A stretch of DNA of 64,000 bases from assembly GCF_000282115.1 (NCBI RefSeq), contig NZ_AKJY01000030.1, forward strand, positions 26,307 through 90,306, written 5' to 3'. The DNA is from Chryseobacterium populi (GTDB lineage Bacteria > Bacteroidota > Bacteroidia > Flavobacteriales > Weeksellaceae). Positions 17,257 to 26,302 of this stretch are shown here, piece after piece. The notes under the pieces are model-generated. The model searched no databases, had not been told where the DNA came from, and saw nothing but the letters and a program-made list of their open reading frames with translations. The number at the start of each line of letters is the position of its first letter. The stretch's first letter is position 1. Position numbers and translations under genes: made by a program.

Positions 17257-18849
17257 TTAATAGCCCGGATTTTGAATCAAATTAGGATTTGCAACAATAT
17301 CATTAGATGGAATTGGAAATAAATTTCTGTATTCATCCACAGCTTTACCATCTTTCACACCTCCTTTCCAAGGCCATAAATAGGTTCCTGAAGTAAATTT
17401 CCCATAACGAATCAAATCAGTTCTTCTCGTAAATTCCCAAGACATTTCTCTTGCTCTTTCATCCAAGAAAAAATTGGTATTAATTGTTGAAACCTGACTG
17501 GCACCAGCTCTTGTCCTCAAAGCATTTACATATCCTAAAGCTGTTGCCATATCTCCTCCTGATCCTCCTCTTGTAACGGCTTCACCATACATTAAGTAAA
17601 TATCGGCTAAACGATATAAAGGAATATCTGCATCTACAAAATTACCTGAAGCATCTGATCCCGGAGCATTATTAGAGTATTTGATATTTTTATATTTAAT
17701 AAAGGCATAACCGTCTGTGAAAGCAGTTATATCATTAATTTCCAAATTCTGACCATTGGTATAGAAGTTTCCTCGCTGATCATTTCCTGAAAATAAATTA
17801 ACAAAAGCCTTTGTAGTACGGATACCACCCCAACCTCCATTGATACCAAACTGAGATGCCGGCATAGATCCGCCTACTGCCGCATGTACCATAAAAGTAG
17901 ATCCACCATAGGTTTTTGTGCTCGTCCCGTCATAGTTTACCGATAGAATAACTTCAGGATTGCTTACATTATTATCAGCCATAAACAATGACCCATAATT
18001 AGATTTCAAAGCATATCCTGCACTAATTACTTTATTACAATAAGTAATACAATCGGTATTTCTTTCTGTCCCGGAATAAACCTGAGCATTCAAATATAGT
18101 CTTGCCAATAATGCCCAAGCTGCTGCTTTATCAGCTCTACCATATTCATTGGTTTTAGCATCTTTTAAATCATTGGCACATGCTAATAATTCACTTTCAA
18201 CATATTTAAATAATTCTGCCCGCACAATTCTTGGCGGCGGATTATTAATGATATCCGTAGATTCGGTTACATAAGGTACATTCCCGAATAAATCCAATGC
18301 ATGATAATAAGACTGTGCTCTTAGAAAACGAGCTTCAGTACGCATGTATTTAGCTTCAGTAAGATTGGTTCCATTAATACCATTGGCCGAAAGCTTTTCA
18401 TCTGTTGTATTTTTAATAAACTCGTTACTTACTGCAATTACATTATATAATCTGAAATAAATTGCAGCAACAAATGGGTTTGATGCATTCCAGGTCATCC
18501 TATGCATTTCAGGTAAACCGGCATCACTCCATGCTATAACAGCTTCATCTGTTGTAAGTACCTGCATACTGTACATTTGACGAAGATAGTTGGAAAATCC
18601 ACCGTCAATACCTCCAATGTCCGTATTGGCATCACCGTTATTCTGATCTCCCTGGCCACCAATAGCCAATCCTGCATAAATTTTTGCCAAAGCAGGCTTA
18701 TAATTACTGAAGTCTTTGTAAAGTACACTGGAAGTAAGCCCTAAACTAGGCTCTCTTTCAAGATCTTTCGTACAAGATCCTGCTGAAATCAAGGTTCCTA
18801 ATGTAATAGACCCTAATATTATTTTTTTATATAAATATTTATTTTTCAT
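17257..18849 (-). CDS. susD: SusD/RagB family glycan-binding lipoprotein
   Basis: A 530-residue outer-membrane lipoprotein with lipobox SAGSC (Cys26). It forms the substrate-binding lid on SusC. The helical TPR-like core contains the family segment TEARFLRAQSYYHALDLFGNVPYVT. The C-terminal signature WEFTRRTDLIRYGKF plus YRNLFPIPSNDI is typical of SusD_RagB proteins. It lies 5 bp after susC. Substrate assignment to alpha-glucans comes from the neighbouring GH97 and GH13 enzymes, not from the SusD sequence itself. Confidence 0.94.
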   Translation of the reverse strand: MKNKYLYKKIILGSITLGTLISAGSCTKDLEREPSLGLTSSVLYKDFSNYKPALAKIYAGLAIGGQGDQNNGDANTDIGGIDGGFSNYLRQMYSMQVLTTDEAVIAWSDAGLPEMHRMTWNASNPFVAAIYFRLYNVIAVSNEFIKNTTDEKLSANGINGTNLTEAKYMRTEARFLRAQSYYHALDLFGNVPYVTESTDIINNPPPRIVRAELFKYVESELLACANDLKDAKTNEYGRADKAAAWALLARLYLNAQVYSGTERNTDCITYCNKVISAGYALKSNYGSLFMADNNVSNPEVILSVNYDGTSTKTYGGSTFMVHAAVGGSMPASQFGINGGWGGIRTTKAFVNLFSGNDQRGNFYTNGQNLEINDITAFTDGYAFIKYKNIKYSNNAPGSDASGNFVDADIPLYRLADIYLMYGEAVTRGGSGGDMATALGYVNALRTRAGASQVSTINTNFFLDERAREMSWEFTRRTDLIRYGKFTSGTYLWPWKGGVKDGKAVDEYRNLFPIPSNDIVANPNLIQNPGY

Positions 18850-18854
18850 CTTAA

Positions 18855-21590
18855 TTAAAATTGAAAGTTAAAACCGATTGAATAAACCTTTGGTCTTTGG
18901 TAAAACCCATTATCAATTCCTCCAAAAATTTCAGGATCTATTCCTTTATACTTTGAGATTACAAATACATTCTGTGCCATTGCATTCACTTTCAGATTGG
19001 TTCCTTTACCCATAAATTCACCGGCATTGTAACCTACAGTAAGATTATCCATTCTCAGGAATGAAGCATCTTCTATAAACATATCTGAAAATAATTGTGT
19101 AGTTGCAAACTGAGTGTTTAAAACACTTGTATTGGTATTACTCAAGAAATTATTAGCCTGAATATTGGCGATTGAGCTGTTAGAAGCAGAGTTGTTATAC
19201 ACGTAGTTACCCAGAACAGCTCTAAGCGATGTTCCAAATTCCCATTTTTTATAACTTACTTTTGTAGAAAATCCCAGGATAACATCCGGAGTTGGAGATT
19301 TATAGAAATATTTATCATCCTCAGTAGTTTTTCCGTCTCCGTTTCTATCTACATATACACCTTCAAGTGGTTTCCCGTTACTGTCATAAACCTGCTGATA
19401 AACATAAAATGCATTCAACGGTTGCCCAACAGTGATAGCCTGAATATAATTATTAATACCTGTAAGCGTTCCTACAGAGATTTTATACGACTCATCTACA
19501 TATTGAGATAAACTTGTTACTTTAGGATTAAATTTAGTTGCATTTAAGTTAACATCCCAGGTTAAATTTTCATTTTTTACCGGAACGATGTTTAAATTGG
19601 CTTCAAAGCCTTTATTGGCAATGATCCCAACATTTTTAACGTTGAAATTACTTAAATCCCCTGCCCAGGTCGGAACTTTTGCAATAAGATTCTCAGATTT
19701 CTTGTCAAAATAATCAAATGAACCATTAATCCTGTTATTTAAAATTCCAAAGTCTAAACCTATGTTTTTAGTTGTTGTAGTTTCCCAAACCAAATTCGGA
19801 TTGTAAACATCCGGACGAAGCAAAGTATAGAAGCTATCACCAAACTGGTATTGGGCAGTACTGCTATTGCTATAAGAATATGAACCAAAAGCCGGATAAA
19901 AATTACCCGTTTCCTGTTGTCCTGTTTTTCCCCATCCTGCTCTTACTTTTAAAGAATTGATGCTTGATACATTTTTCAGGAAACTTTCTTCATTAATTTT
20001 CCATGCTACAGATACAGCCGGGAAATTACCCCATAAATTATTTTTATCCGCCCCATTCCAGAATGTAGAAGAGCCATCTCTTCTTATTGACCCGTTGATC
20101 ACATATCTGTTAGCTATCGTAAAAATACCTCTGGCATAAAAAGATATTAATGTTCTTTGCGTATCACCTGCTGTAGAAAAGTCTGTCTTTTGACCATTTC
20201 CATAATAAGTTGGTGCTTCAGGCGTCAATGAATGAGTATCCTGATAAGAATAACCACCAATAACATCCACAGTGGTATTTATGGCTTCTATATTTTTAAC
20301 ATAATTCAAATAGGATTCAAACAACTTACTCTTAATCTCCTGCGAATATGAACGATAAGACCCTAAAGTTCCAATTCCCTGTGCATAATCCTTGGAAACG
20401 TTTACAGAACCGTCACTTTTTGCATAGTCATAAGATCCTGTTACATTCAATCTTAAATCTGGTAAGAAATGAAATTTATAATCTAATTGCAAGCTTGGAA
20501 TAATTCTGAAAACAGATGATAAATCTCTTTTGCTATATAACAAACCCAGTGGATTTCTCGTCCCGTTTACATTTAATCCTGTAGCCGAATTGGCAGCGTC
20601 TAACCATTCGTAATATCCACCATAATTAGAATTACCGGAAAATACGGGCTGCGTAGGGTCAAAATAAATGGAAGCACCAATGGCTCCTGCATCCGGGAAT
20701 CTGTTTTCAGAGAATGTTCCTTTAAAATTACCGTTAACCGTCAAATGGTTATCAAAAAATTTAGGTGAGAAATTTAAGCCTAAAGAAGTTCTTTTAAACT
20801 CATTCGTTCTTACAATACCATTTTGCTCATTATACCCTATAGATACTCTGTATGGTAAACCTTTTACTCCGCCGGAAAAAGCGATATTATTATCAGTTCC
20901 CCAAGCTTGCTGATAAATCTGGTCTTGCCAATTGGTATTTGCATTTCCTAAATAAGTTTTTTGCAATGCAGTCCCGTAGGTATTTACAAAACCTCTGAAT
21001 TGGTTAGCATTTAAAACATCTACATTTCCCATCTTGGTAGAAACGGAAAAGTTTGTGTTAAAATTTACCCGGAATTTCCCGGACGTACCTTTCTTGGTAG
21101 TGATTAAAATAACCCCGTTTGAAGCTCTGTTACCATAAATAGCTGCTGAAGAAGCATCCTTTAGGATATCAAAAGTTTCAATGTCATTAGGATTGATTAA
21201 TGATAATGGATTGGTTGCTCCACTTAAGCTGTTAAAATCAATAGGTACCCCATCAATAACTATTAACGGATCATTATTAATAAAAGAAGAACCTCCTCTT
21301 ACCCTGATTGTAGAACCTGCCCCGGGAGCACCACTGTTCCCGGTAATCTGTACACCCGGCGTTTTTCCAACAATTAATTGATCGGCAGTAGCCGCCCCTC
21401 CGTTAAAATCTTTTGAAGTAACTGAAGAAATAGAGCCCGTAAGGTCCGTTTTCTTCTGCTTTCCATACCCAATCAGTACAACTTCTTCAATTTTTTTCTC
21501 TTTTACAGAGTCTTTGGTCTGCGCTTGCAGTATAGTACCTGCCAATAAAAATGCAGGCGCTATTTTTAATACTGTTGTAAAATTTTTCAC
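18855..21590 (-). CDS. susC: SusC/RagA family TonB-dependent outer-membrane transporter
   Basis: A 911-residue beta-barrel importer for maltooligosaccharides. The signal peptide ends at TILQAQ. The mature protein goes almost at once into IEEVVLIGYGKQKKTDLTGS (34-53), the usual start of the SusC plug. The plug carries DASSAAIYGNRASNGVILITTKKG. The C-terminus ends in the barrel strand VYSIGFNFQF with a terminal Phe. The carboxypeptidase-regulatory-like domain common ahead of the plug in SusC proteins is absent, which explains the shorter length (911 against roughly 1000). It is the first gene of the locus. Confidence 0.95.
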   Translation of the reverse strand: MKNFTTVLKIAPAFLLAGTILQAQTKDSVKEKKIEEVVLIGYGKQKKTDLTGSISSVTSKDFNGGAATADQLIVGKTPGVQITGNSGAPGAGSTIRVRGGSSFINNDPLIVIDGVPIDFNSLSGATNPLSLINPNDIETFDILKDASSAAIYGNRASNGVILITTKKGTSGKFRVNFNTNFSVSTKMGNVDVLNANQFRGFVNTYGTALQKTYLGNANTNWQDQIYQQAWGTDNNIAFSGGVKGLPYRVSIGYNEQNGIVRTNEFKRTSLGLNFSPKFFDNHLTVNGNFKGTFSENRFPDAGAIGASIYFDPTQPVFSGNSNYGGYYEWLDAANSATGLNVNGTRNPLGLLYSKRDLSSVFRIIPSLQLDYKFHFLPDLRLNVTGSYDYAKSDGSVNVSKDYAQGIGTLGSYRSYSQEIKSKLFESYLNYVKNIEAINTTVDVIGGYSYQDTHSLTPEAPTYYGNGQKTDFSTAGDTQRTLISFYARGIFTIANRYVINGSIRRDGSSTFWNGADKNNLWGNFPAVSVAWKINEESFLKNVSSINSLKVRAGWGKTGQQETGNFYPAFGSYSYSNSSTAQYQFGDSFYTLLRPDVYNPNLVWETTTTKNIGLDFGILNNRINGSFDYFDKKSENLIAKVPTWAGDLSNFNVKNVGIIANKGFEANLNIVPVKNENLTWDVNLNATKFNPKVTSLSQYVDESYKISVGTLTGINNYIQAITVGQPLNAFYVYQQVYDSNGKPLEGVYVDRNGDGKTTEDDKYFYKSPTPDVILGFSTKVSYKKWEFGTSLRAVLGNYVYNNSASNSSIANIQANNFLSNTNTSVLNTQFATTQLFSDMFIEDASFLRMDNLTVGYNAGEFMGKGTNLKVNAMAQNVFVISKYKGIDPEIFGGIDNGFYQRPKVYSIGFNFQF

Positions 21591-21800
21591 AATATTGTCT
21601 TTTATATAGTTTCGTTTTTATAATAGTTGTGGGCATAAACCCAGCCTTGCAATTTATAAAAAAATTACAATTATCATAAAATTATTATAAATTCAGATAA
21701 TTTTATGTACATTAAACGACCTTTTTAAATCAAATATCTGTTTTTCATCAAATTACGTTAAAGTATGTAAAGCATAATACCCGTCTGGTTTTAACAATAA

Positions 21801-21818
21801 GTTAAACATTTGTTTAAC
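21801..21818. promoter_or_regulatory. Perfect 18-bp palindrome, candidate operator
   Basis: GTTAAACA-TT-TGTTTAAC is a perfect inverted repeat with a TT centre. A 14-base part of it (TTAAACATTTGTTT) recurs over the -33 box of the efflux operon promoter (32177-32190, minus sense). Confidence 0.55.
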
Positions 21819-21899
21819 AAAATATAATATTAATTTCACCAAAATCAAACTTCCGGCGCTATTATCATAAACTATCAGCGGTTTTCAAGAGATTATACA

Positions 21900-21907
21900 T
21901 ATCTTTG
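21900..21907 (+). promoter_or_regulatory. -7 promoter element of metG
   Basis: TATCTTTG matches TAnnTTTG and lies 21 nt before the metG ATG. The -33 region carries TTT rather than TTG. Confidence 0.5.
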
Positions 21908-21928
21908 CAGTTAAAATTATTACTATAA

Positions 21929-23965
21929 ATGTCAAACAGAAAGATGATTACGGCAGCTTTGCCATATGCAAACGGGCCTGTTCATATAGGACATTTGGCA
22001 GGTGTTTATATTCCTGCGGATGTTTATGCAAGATTTCAGAGAAGATTAGGAAAAGATGTAGCGTTTATCTGCGGTTCGGATGAGCACGGAATTCCTATCA
22101 CTATAAGAGCAAAAAAAGAAGGGGTAACTCCTCAGGATATCGTAGATAAATATCATGAAATTATTAAAAAATCTTTTTCAGATTTAGGGATTTCGTTTGA
22201 CGAATATTCCAGGACCACTTCTAAAAATCATTATGAAACCAGTCAGGATTTCTTTAAAACTCTTTATGAGAAAGGAAAATTCACTGAAGAAGTCTCTGAG
22301 CAGTATTTTGATGAACAAGCCGGAGAATTCCTTGCTGACCGGTATATTGTAGGAACCTGCCCAAACTGTGGCAATGAAAATGCTTACGGTGACCAGTGCG
22401 AGAGATGTGGCTCTACCCTTTCTCCTTCAGAACTGATCAATCCAAAATCGATGTTGAGCGGAAATGTACCCGTTCTTAAAGAAACCAAGAACTGGTATTT
22501 ACCCTTAAACGAATATGAAGATTTCCTTAACGAATGGATTATTGAAGGCCATAAAGACGACTGGAAGCCCAATGTTTACGGACAGGTAAAATCATGGCTG
22601 AATGACGGCCTAAAACCCCGTGCGATGACCAGAGACCTGAACTGGGGCGTTCCGGTTCCGTTGCCAAATGCGGAAGGAAAAGTACTTTATGTGTGGTTTG
22701 ATGCCCCTATCGGATATATTTCTTTCACCAAAGAATGGGCAGAGAAAAACGGAAAAGACTGGAAAGATTACTGGCAGAGTGAAAACAGCGACCTGGTTCA
22801 TTTTATCGGAAAAGATAATATTGTATTCCACTGTATTATTTTCCCTTCAATGATGAAGGCTCATGGTGATTACATTATGCCGAAAAATGTTCCCGCATTT
22901 GAATTCCTTAATCTTGAAAACGATAAAATTTCAACATCAAGAAACTGGGCAGTATGGGCACACGAATATGTAGAAGACTTCCCCGGACAGCAGGATGTTT
23001 TAAGATATGCCCTTCTCTCTTCAGCCCCGGAAACCAAGGATAATAATTTTACATGGAAAGATTTCCAGACGAAAAATAATTCGGAGTTGGTAGGAATTTT
23101 TGGAAATTTCATCAACAGAGTTGCCGTTCTTATCCACAAATATTATGATGGTGTTGTCCCTTCTGGAGATAGCAATGCTGCAGAATTACAGGAAATCAGC
23201 AAATCAGCAAAAGAAATTTCAGGATTCCTTGAAAACTATGAATTCAGAAATTCTTTAACAGCTCTGATGAATCTGGCCCGTTTCGGAAACCAGTATCTTC
23301 AAACTGAAGAACCTTGGAAAACAATTAAAGATAATCCTGAAAAAGCAGCTCATTCACTATTTGCAGGTGCTCAGATTGCCGTTGCCTTAGCTCAGCTATC
23401 TGAACCATTTATGCCTTTCAGTTCTGAGAAATTACTGAATATGTTTAATGTACAAAAATTAACCTGGAGCGATATTGAAAATCAGTCTGTTTTAATTCAG
23501 ACAGGGCATACAATCAATGAGTCATCCCTTCTTTTCTCAAAGATAGAAGATGATGTTATCGAAGCCCAGATCCAGAAATTAGAAGATACAAAACAAAACA
23601 ATAAAAAAACAAATCCTAACGCAAATCCTATGAAAGAAGAAATCACTTTTGATGATTTTACGAAAATCGATTTAAGAACGGCTACCATTACTGAAGCTGA
23701 AAAAGTGGAAAAAGCAGATAAGCTTTTAAAGCTGACCGTAGATACAGGTGTAGACGTACGAACTGTGGTTTCAGGGATTGCAGAAAGCTTCACCCCGGAA
23801 GAAGTGATCGGAAAGCAGGTAATGATCTTATTAAACCTGGCTCCGAGAAAAATCCGTGGTATAGAATCTCAGGGAATGTTATTGTTAACAACAAAACCGG
23901 ATGGTAAATTATCTTTCGTTACGCCGGATGACAGCACTGTAGAAAACGGTATTGAAATAGGATAA
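21929..23965 (+). CDS. metG: Methionine-tRNA ligase with C-terminal tRNA-binding domain
   Basis: Charges tRNA-Met with methionine. The 678 residues include the class I HIGH motif at 19-22 (GPVHIGHLAG), a zinc knuckle CPNCGNENAYGDQCERCG (about 143-160) and the KMSKS-equivalent KISTS at 333-337, as in E. coli MetG. The C-terminal 110 residues form the EMAPII/Arc1p-like tRNA-binding domain (KIDLRTATITEAEKVEKADK, then APRKIRGIESQGMLL). A lysine/asparagine-rich linker joins the two parts. Transcription starts from a TATCTTTG element and ends at a hairpin at 23990-24017. Confidence 0.97.
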   Translation: MSNRKMITAALPYANGPVHIGHLAGVYIPADVYARFQRRLGKDVAFICGSDEHGIPITIRAKKEGVTPQDIVDKYHEIIKKSFSDLGISFDEYSRTTSKNHYETSQDFFKTLYEKGKFTEEVSEQYFDEQAGEFLADRYIVGTCPNCGNENAYGDQCERCGSTLSPSELINPKSMLSGNVPVLKETKNWYLPLNEYEDFLNEWIIEGHKDDWKPNVYGQVKSWLNDGLKPRAMTRDLNWGVPVPLPNAEGKVLYVWFDAPIGYISFTKEWAEKNGKDWKDYWQSENSDLVHFIGKDNIVFHCIIFPSMMKAHGDYIMPKNVPAFEFLNLENDKISTSRNWAVWAHEYVEDFPGQQDVLRYALLSSAPETKDNNFTWKDFQTKNNSELVGIFGNFINRVAVLIHKYYDGVVPSGDSNAAELQEISKSAKEISGFLENYEFRNSLTALMNLARFGNQYLQTEEPWKTIKDNPEKAAHSLFAGAQIAVALAQLSEPFMPFSSEKLLNMFNVQKLTWSDIENQSVLIQTGHTINESSLLFSKIEDDVIEAQIQKLEDTKQNNKKTNPNANPMKEEITFDDFTKIDLRTATITEAEKVEKADKLLKLTVDTGVDVRTVVSGIAESFTPEEVIGKQVMILLNLAPRKIRGIESQGMLLLTTKPDGKLSFVTPDDSTVENGIEIG

Positions 23966-23989
23966 TATTTCATCATTTCAGATACAAAA

Positions 23990-24017
23990 AAGGCACATGA
24001 AAATCATGTGTCTTTTA
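23990..24017. terminator. Bidirectional terminator between metG and the methyltransferase
   Basis: AAGGCACATGA (23990-24000) pairs with TCATGTGTCTT (24004-24014) and a T-run follows on the plus strand. The two flanking genes converge here. Confidence 0.75.
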
Positions 24018-24046
24018 TATTTACTGTCATCGCAATGATGGTGTGT

Positions 24047-24751
24047 TTATTTTTTGGTTAGTTTTGCCAGGTAGGCATCTTCATCCTGTATTACCTTTTC
24101 TATTTTAAATCCATTGTTTTCAACAGCATTTTTAAGGGTATGAAAGTCGAGATACAGCCATTTAATCGGGTCTTCCGATTCACCTTTGTAATGCACCACA
24201 TAATCCAGCTCGCCATAATATCCTTCAGCAGGAACATACACCCCGCCGTCTTCATCCCTGTCGAACATATATAGAATATCCGTACTGTCAATAAGGATCT
24301 GCCCGTTATCATCCAGTAAAGAATATAGTTTCTGAAGATAGGTATCAATTTTTGTAAGGCTTCCGAAGATTCCGGTTCCGTTCATCAGCAGTAAAACTGT
24401 ATCAAAGGTCTGCCCGGAAAAATCCAGCATATCCCGGCATACTGTATTTTTGATTCCTCTCAGCTTACAAACCTCAACAGATTTAGGGGAAATATCCAAA
24501 GCTGTCACATCAAGGTTTCTCTCATTCTGAAGATACACGGAATGCAAACCGGCACCGGCACCGATATCCAGGACTTTTCCTTTGGATAATTCCAATGCTT
24601 TCTGCTCAATATCATTCATTTCTTCAAAATCTCTGAAAAGATAATCTACCGGAAGCTCATCCAGCTCGGAAATTGAAGTTTCAGTCTGCAGATCTTCAGG
24701 ATTCAGGTTATTGTAATAATCCCAGATCGCTTTACCCATTAAATCTTTCAT
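24047..24751 (-). CDS. Class I SAM-dependent methyltransferase
   Basis: A 234-residue soluble methyltransferase. The SAM-binding motif I is KVLDIGAGAGLHSVYLQ (about 59-75), followed by the acidic motif II VTALDISPKSVEVCK. Motif IV is FDTVLLLMNGTGIFGSL. The short N-terminal region (MGKAIWDYYNNLNPEDLQTE) is typical of a small Bacteroidota family with unknown substrate. It stands alone, convergent with metG. The substrate, whether a small molecule or a protein, cannot be deduced. Confidence 0.85.
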   Translation of the reverse strand: MKDLMGKAIWDYYNNLNPEDLQTETSISELDELPVDYLFRDFEEMNDIEQKALELSKGKVLDIGAGAGLHSVYLQNERNLDVTALDISPKSVEVCKLRGIKNTVCRDMLDFSGQTFDTVLLLMNGTGIFGSLTKIDTYLQKLYSLLDDNGQILIDSTDILYMFDRDEDGGVYVPAEGYYGELDYVVHYKGESEDPIKWLYLDFHTLKNAVENNGFKIEKVIQDEDAYLAKLTKK

Positions 24752-25067
24752 GTCTGTTTTTAATGTCGTAAAGATACGGTTTTGGATGGGAAAGCCTGAT
24801 AAGAAAGTTGTGCTTTAAACTAAATTCATTAACAGCTTTTATAAAAATCATTTTCTTCAATTTCATATCACCATCATTAGTAATATCTATTTTTCAGACG
24901 TCATTCTTCTTAGAATATTTCCATAACTTGTGTAGTTTAAACAAAAGAGAAATACAGAATATTTATATGTTAATTTACTTTAATTTAAATAAGGTAAATA
25001 AGTATTTCACGAACTTTAGTTCTGTCAATTATGTTTAAAACAGAAAAATAAACAGCAGCAGTATCTT
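24752..25067. other. Divergent intergenic region with no recognised element
   Basis: 316 bp of AT-rich sequence between the methyltransferase and the VWA gene. A 76-codon open frame here is low-complexity (Phe, Asn and Ile rich) and has no family features, so I treat it as chance. TATCTTTA on the minus strand (24776-24769) and TATGTTTA before the VWA gene are near-consensus -7 elements without a clear TTG partner. Confidence 0.5.
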
Positions 25068-26207
25068 ATGAAGAATAAAGAATTTAATATTCAGAAAGGG
25101 TTTACATTCAGTAAGCATGTTCCGGAAGACATCTCTCATTTTGACCGGGTATTTGATGTTTTTAAAGATTTGCTTACCCATACTTCCGGTGATCTTGAGG
25201 AAGCTTTTGAATGGCTTGATATGCTCGATAAAGAATACGATATTTTTAACGAGGAATATACCCTTGAAGATTTTGAGGAAGATCTGAAAAAACGGGGCTA
25301 CATCAGGAAAGAAGATCCGGAAGACGGAAATTCAGGACCGGGAAAAGGCAAAAATATAATGACTGCCAAACTGGAATCCGCTTTACGTGAGTATGCTTTA
25401 GATCAGATTTTTGGGAAGCTGAAAAAAAGCGGGGTCGGAAATCACCGTACGACAAAAACAGGGATCGGTGATGAACGGGATGGCGAAAACCGTTCTTTCC
25501 AATATGGAGACGATCTATCTGCACTAAATATGACCGAAAGCTTAAAAAATGCCCAGATCAATAATGGAATTTCAGATTTACGCCTTACAGAAGATGATCT
25601 CATCGTAGAGGAAACCAAGCATAAAGCGCAGATGAGCACAGTACTGATGATTGACATCAGCCATTCTATGATCCTATATGGGGAAGACCGCATCACACCT
25701 GCGAAAAAAGTAGCCATGGCACTGGTAGAACTCATTAACCGGAAATATCCCAAAGATACCATTGATATTATTGTTTTCGGGAATGAAGCCTGGCCGATTA
25801 AAATTAAAGACCTTCCCTATTTGAAAGTCGGGCCATATCACACCAACACGGTAGCAGGCCTCGAGCTGGCCATGGACATTCTCCGCAGAAAAAGAAACAC
25901 CAATAAGCAGATATTTATGATTACCGACGGAAAACCGAGCTGCATTCAGCTGCCCAACGGTGAATTTTATACGAACAGCTATGGCCTTGATCAGTTGATC
26001 GTTTCCCAATGTCTCAATAAAGCAGCACAGGCAAGGAAACTTAAAATTCCCATCACCACTTTTATGATTGCCCAGGATCCTTATCTGCGTCAGTTTGTGG
26101 AAGAATTTACGGCTCAGAATAAAGGAAAGGCCTTTTTAACAGGACTGTCAGGGCTGGGACAAATGATTTTTGAAGATTATGAGAAAAACAGGATAAAGAG
26201 GATTTGA
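25068..26207 (+). CDS. VWA domain protein partnered with a MoxR/ChlI-type AAA ATPase
   Basis: A 379-residue cytosolic protein. The N-terminal half (1-190) is helical and charged. The C-terminal half is a von Willebrand A domain with a complete MIDAS: DISHS at 196-200, the Thr in YHTNT near residues 262-266, and TDGKPS starting at Asp287. Such VWA proteins act with an AAA ATPase encoded next to them (here at 26303) as chaperone-like machines that insert metals or remodel protein complexes, as in magnesium/cobalt chelatases and MoxR systems. The client is unknown. The two genes are 95 bp apart on the same strand. Confidence 0.88.
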   Translation: MKNKEFNIQKGFTFSKHVPEDISHFDRVFDVFKDLLTHTSGDLEEAFEWLDMLDKEYDIFNEEYTLEDFEEDLKKRGYIRKEDPEDGNSGPGKGKNIMTAKLESALREYALDQIFGKLKKSGVGNHRTTKTGIGDERDGENRSFQYGDDLSALNMTESLKNAQINNGISDLRLTEDDLIVEETKHKAQMSTVLMIDISHSMILYGEDRITPAKKVAMALVELINRKYPKDTIDIIVFGNEAWPIKIKDLPYLKVGPYHTNTVAGLELAMDILRRKRNTNKQIFMITDGKPSCIQLPNGEFYTNSYGLDQLIVSQCLNKAAQARKLKIPITTFMIAQDPYLRQFVEEFTAQNKGKAFLTGLSGLGQMIFEDYEKNRIKRI

Positions 26208-26245
26208 TTTAGATGCTAGATATCAGACGTTTGATATTAAACTAA
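26208..26245. repeat. Interspersed ATCAGA/TAGAT-type intergenic repeat, copy 3
   Basis: 'gatttagatgctagatatca' followed by 'gacgtttgatatt' resembles the 5' half of the copy at 5613-5680 ('ttagatgttagatatcagaa'). It lies between the VWA and AAA genes, within the presumed operon. Confidence 0.45.
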
Positions 26246-26302
26246 AAATGATAGTGCTAAATTAGAAGATTCATTACATAAATTATGATCAGTTAAAAGA
26301 AT

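Larger units (their letters stand above)
21591..21928. other. Divergent intergenic region between susC and metG
   Basis: This 338-bp AT-rich region must hold promoters in both directions. It contains an 18-bp perfect palindrome (21801-21818) and the metG -7 element (21900-21907). I found no exact TAnnTTTG for susC on the minus strand, so the locus may depend on an activator. No regulator gene of SusR or MalR type is present next to the locus. Confidence 0.6.

Noticed and set aside
24808..25038. 76-codon open frame in the gap before the VWA gene
   Set aside because: It is rich in Phe, Ile and Asn with no domain or signal pattern, starts far from any promoter, and matches what chance gives in AT-rich DNA.
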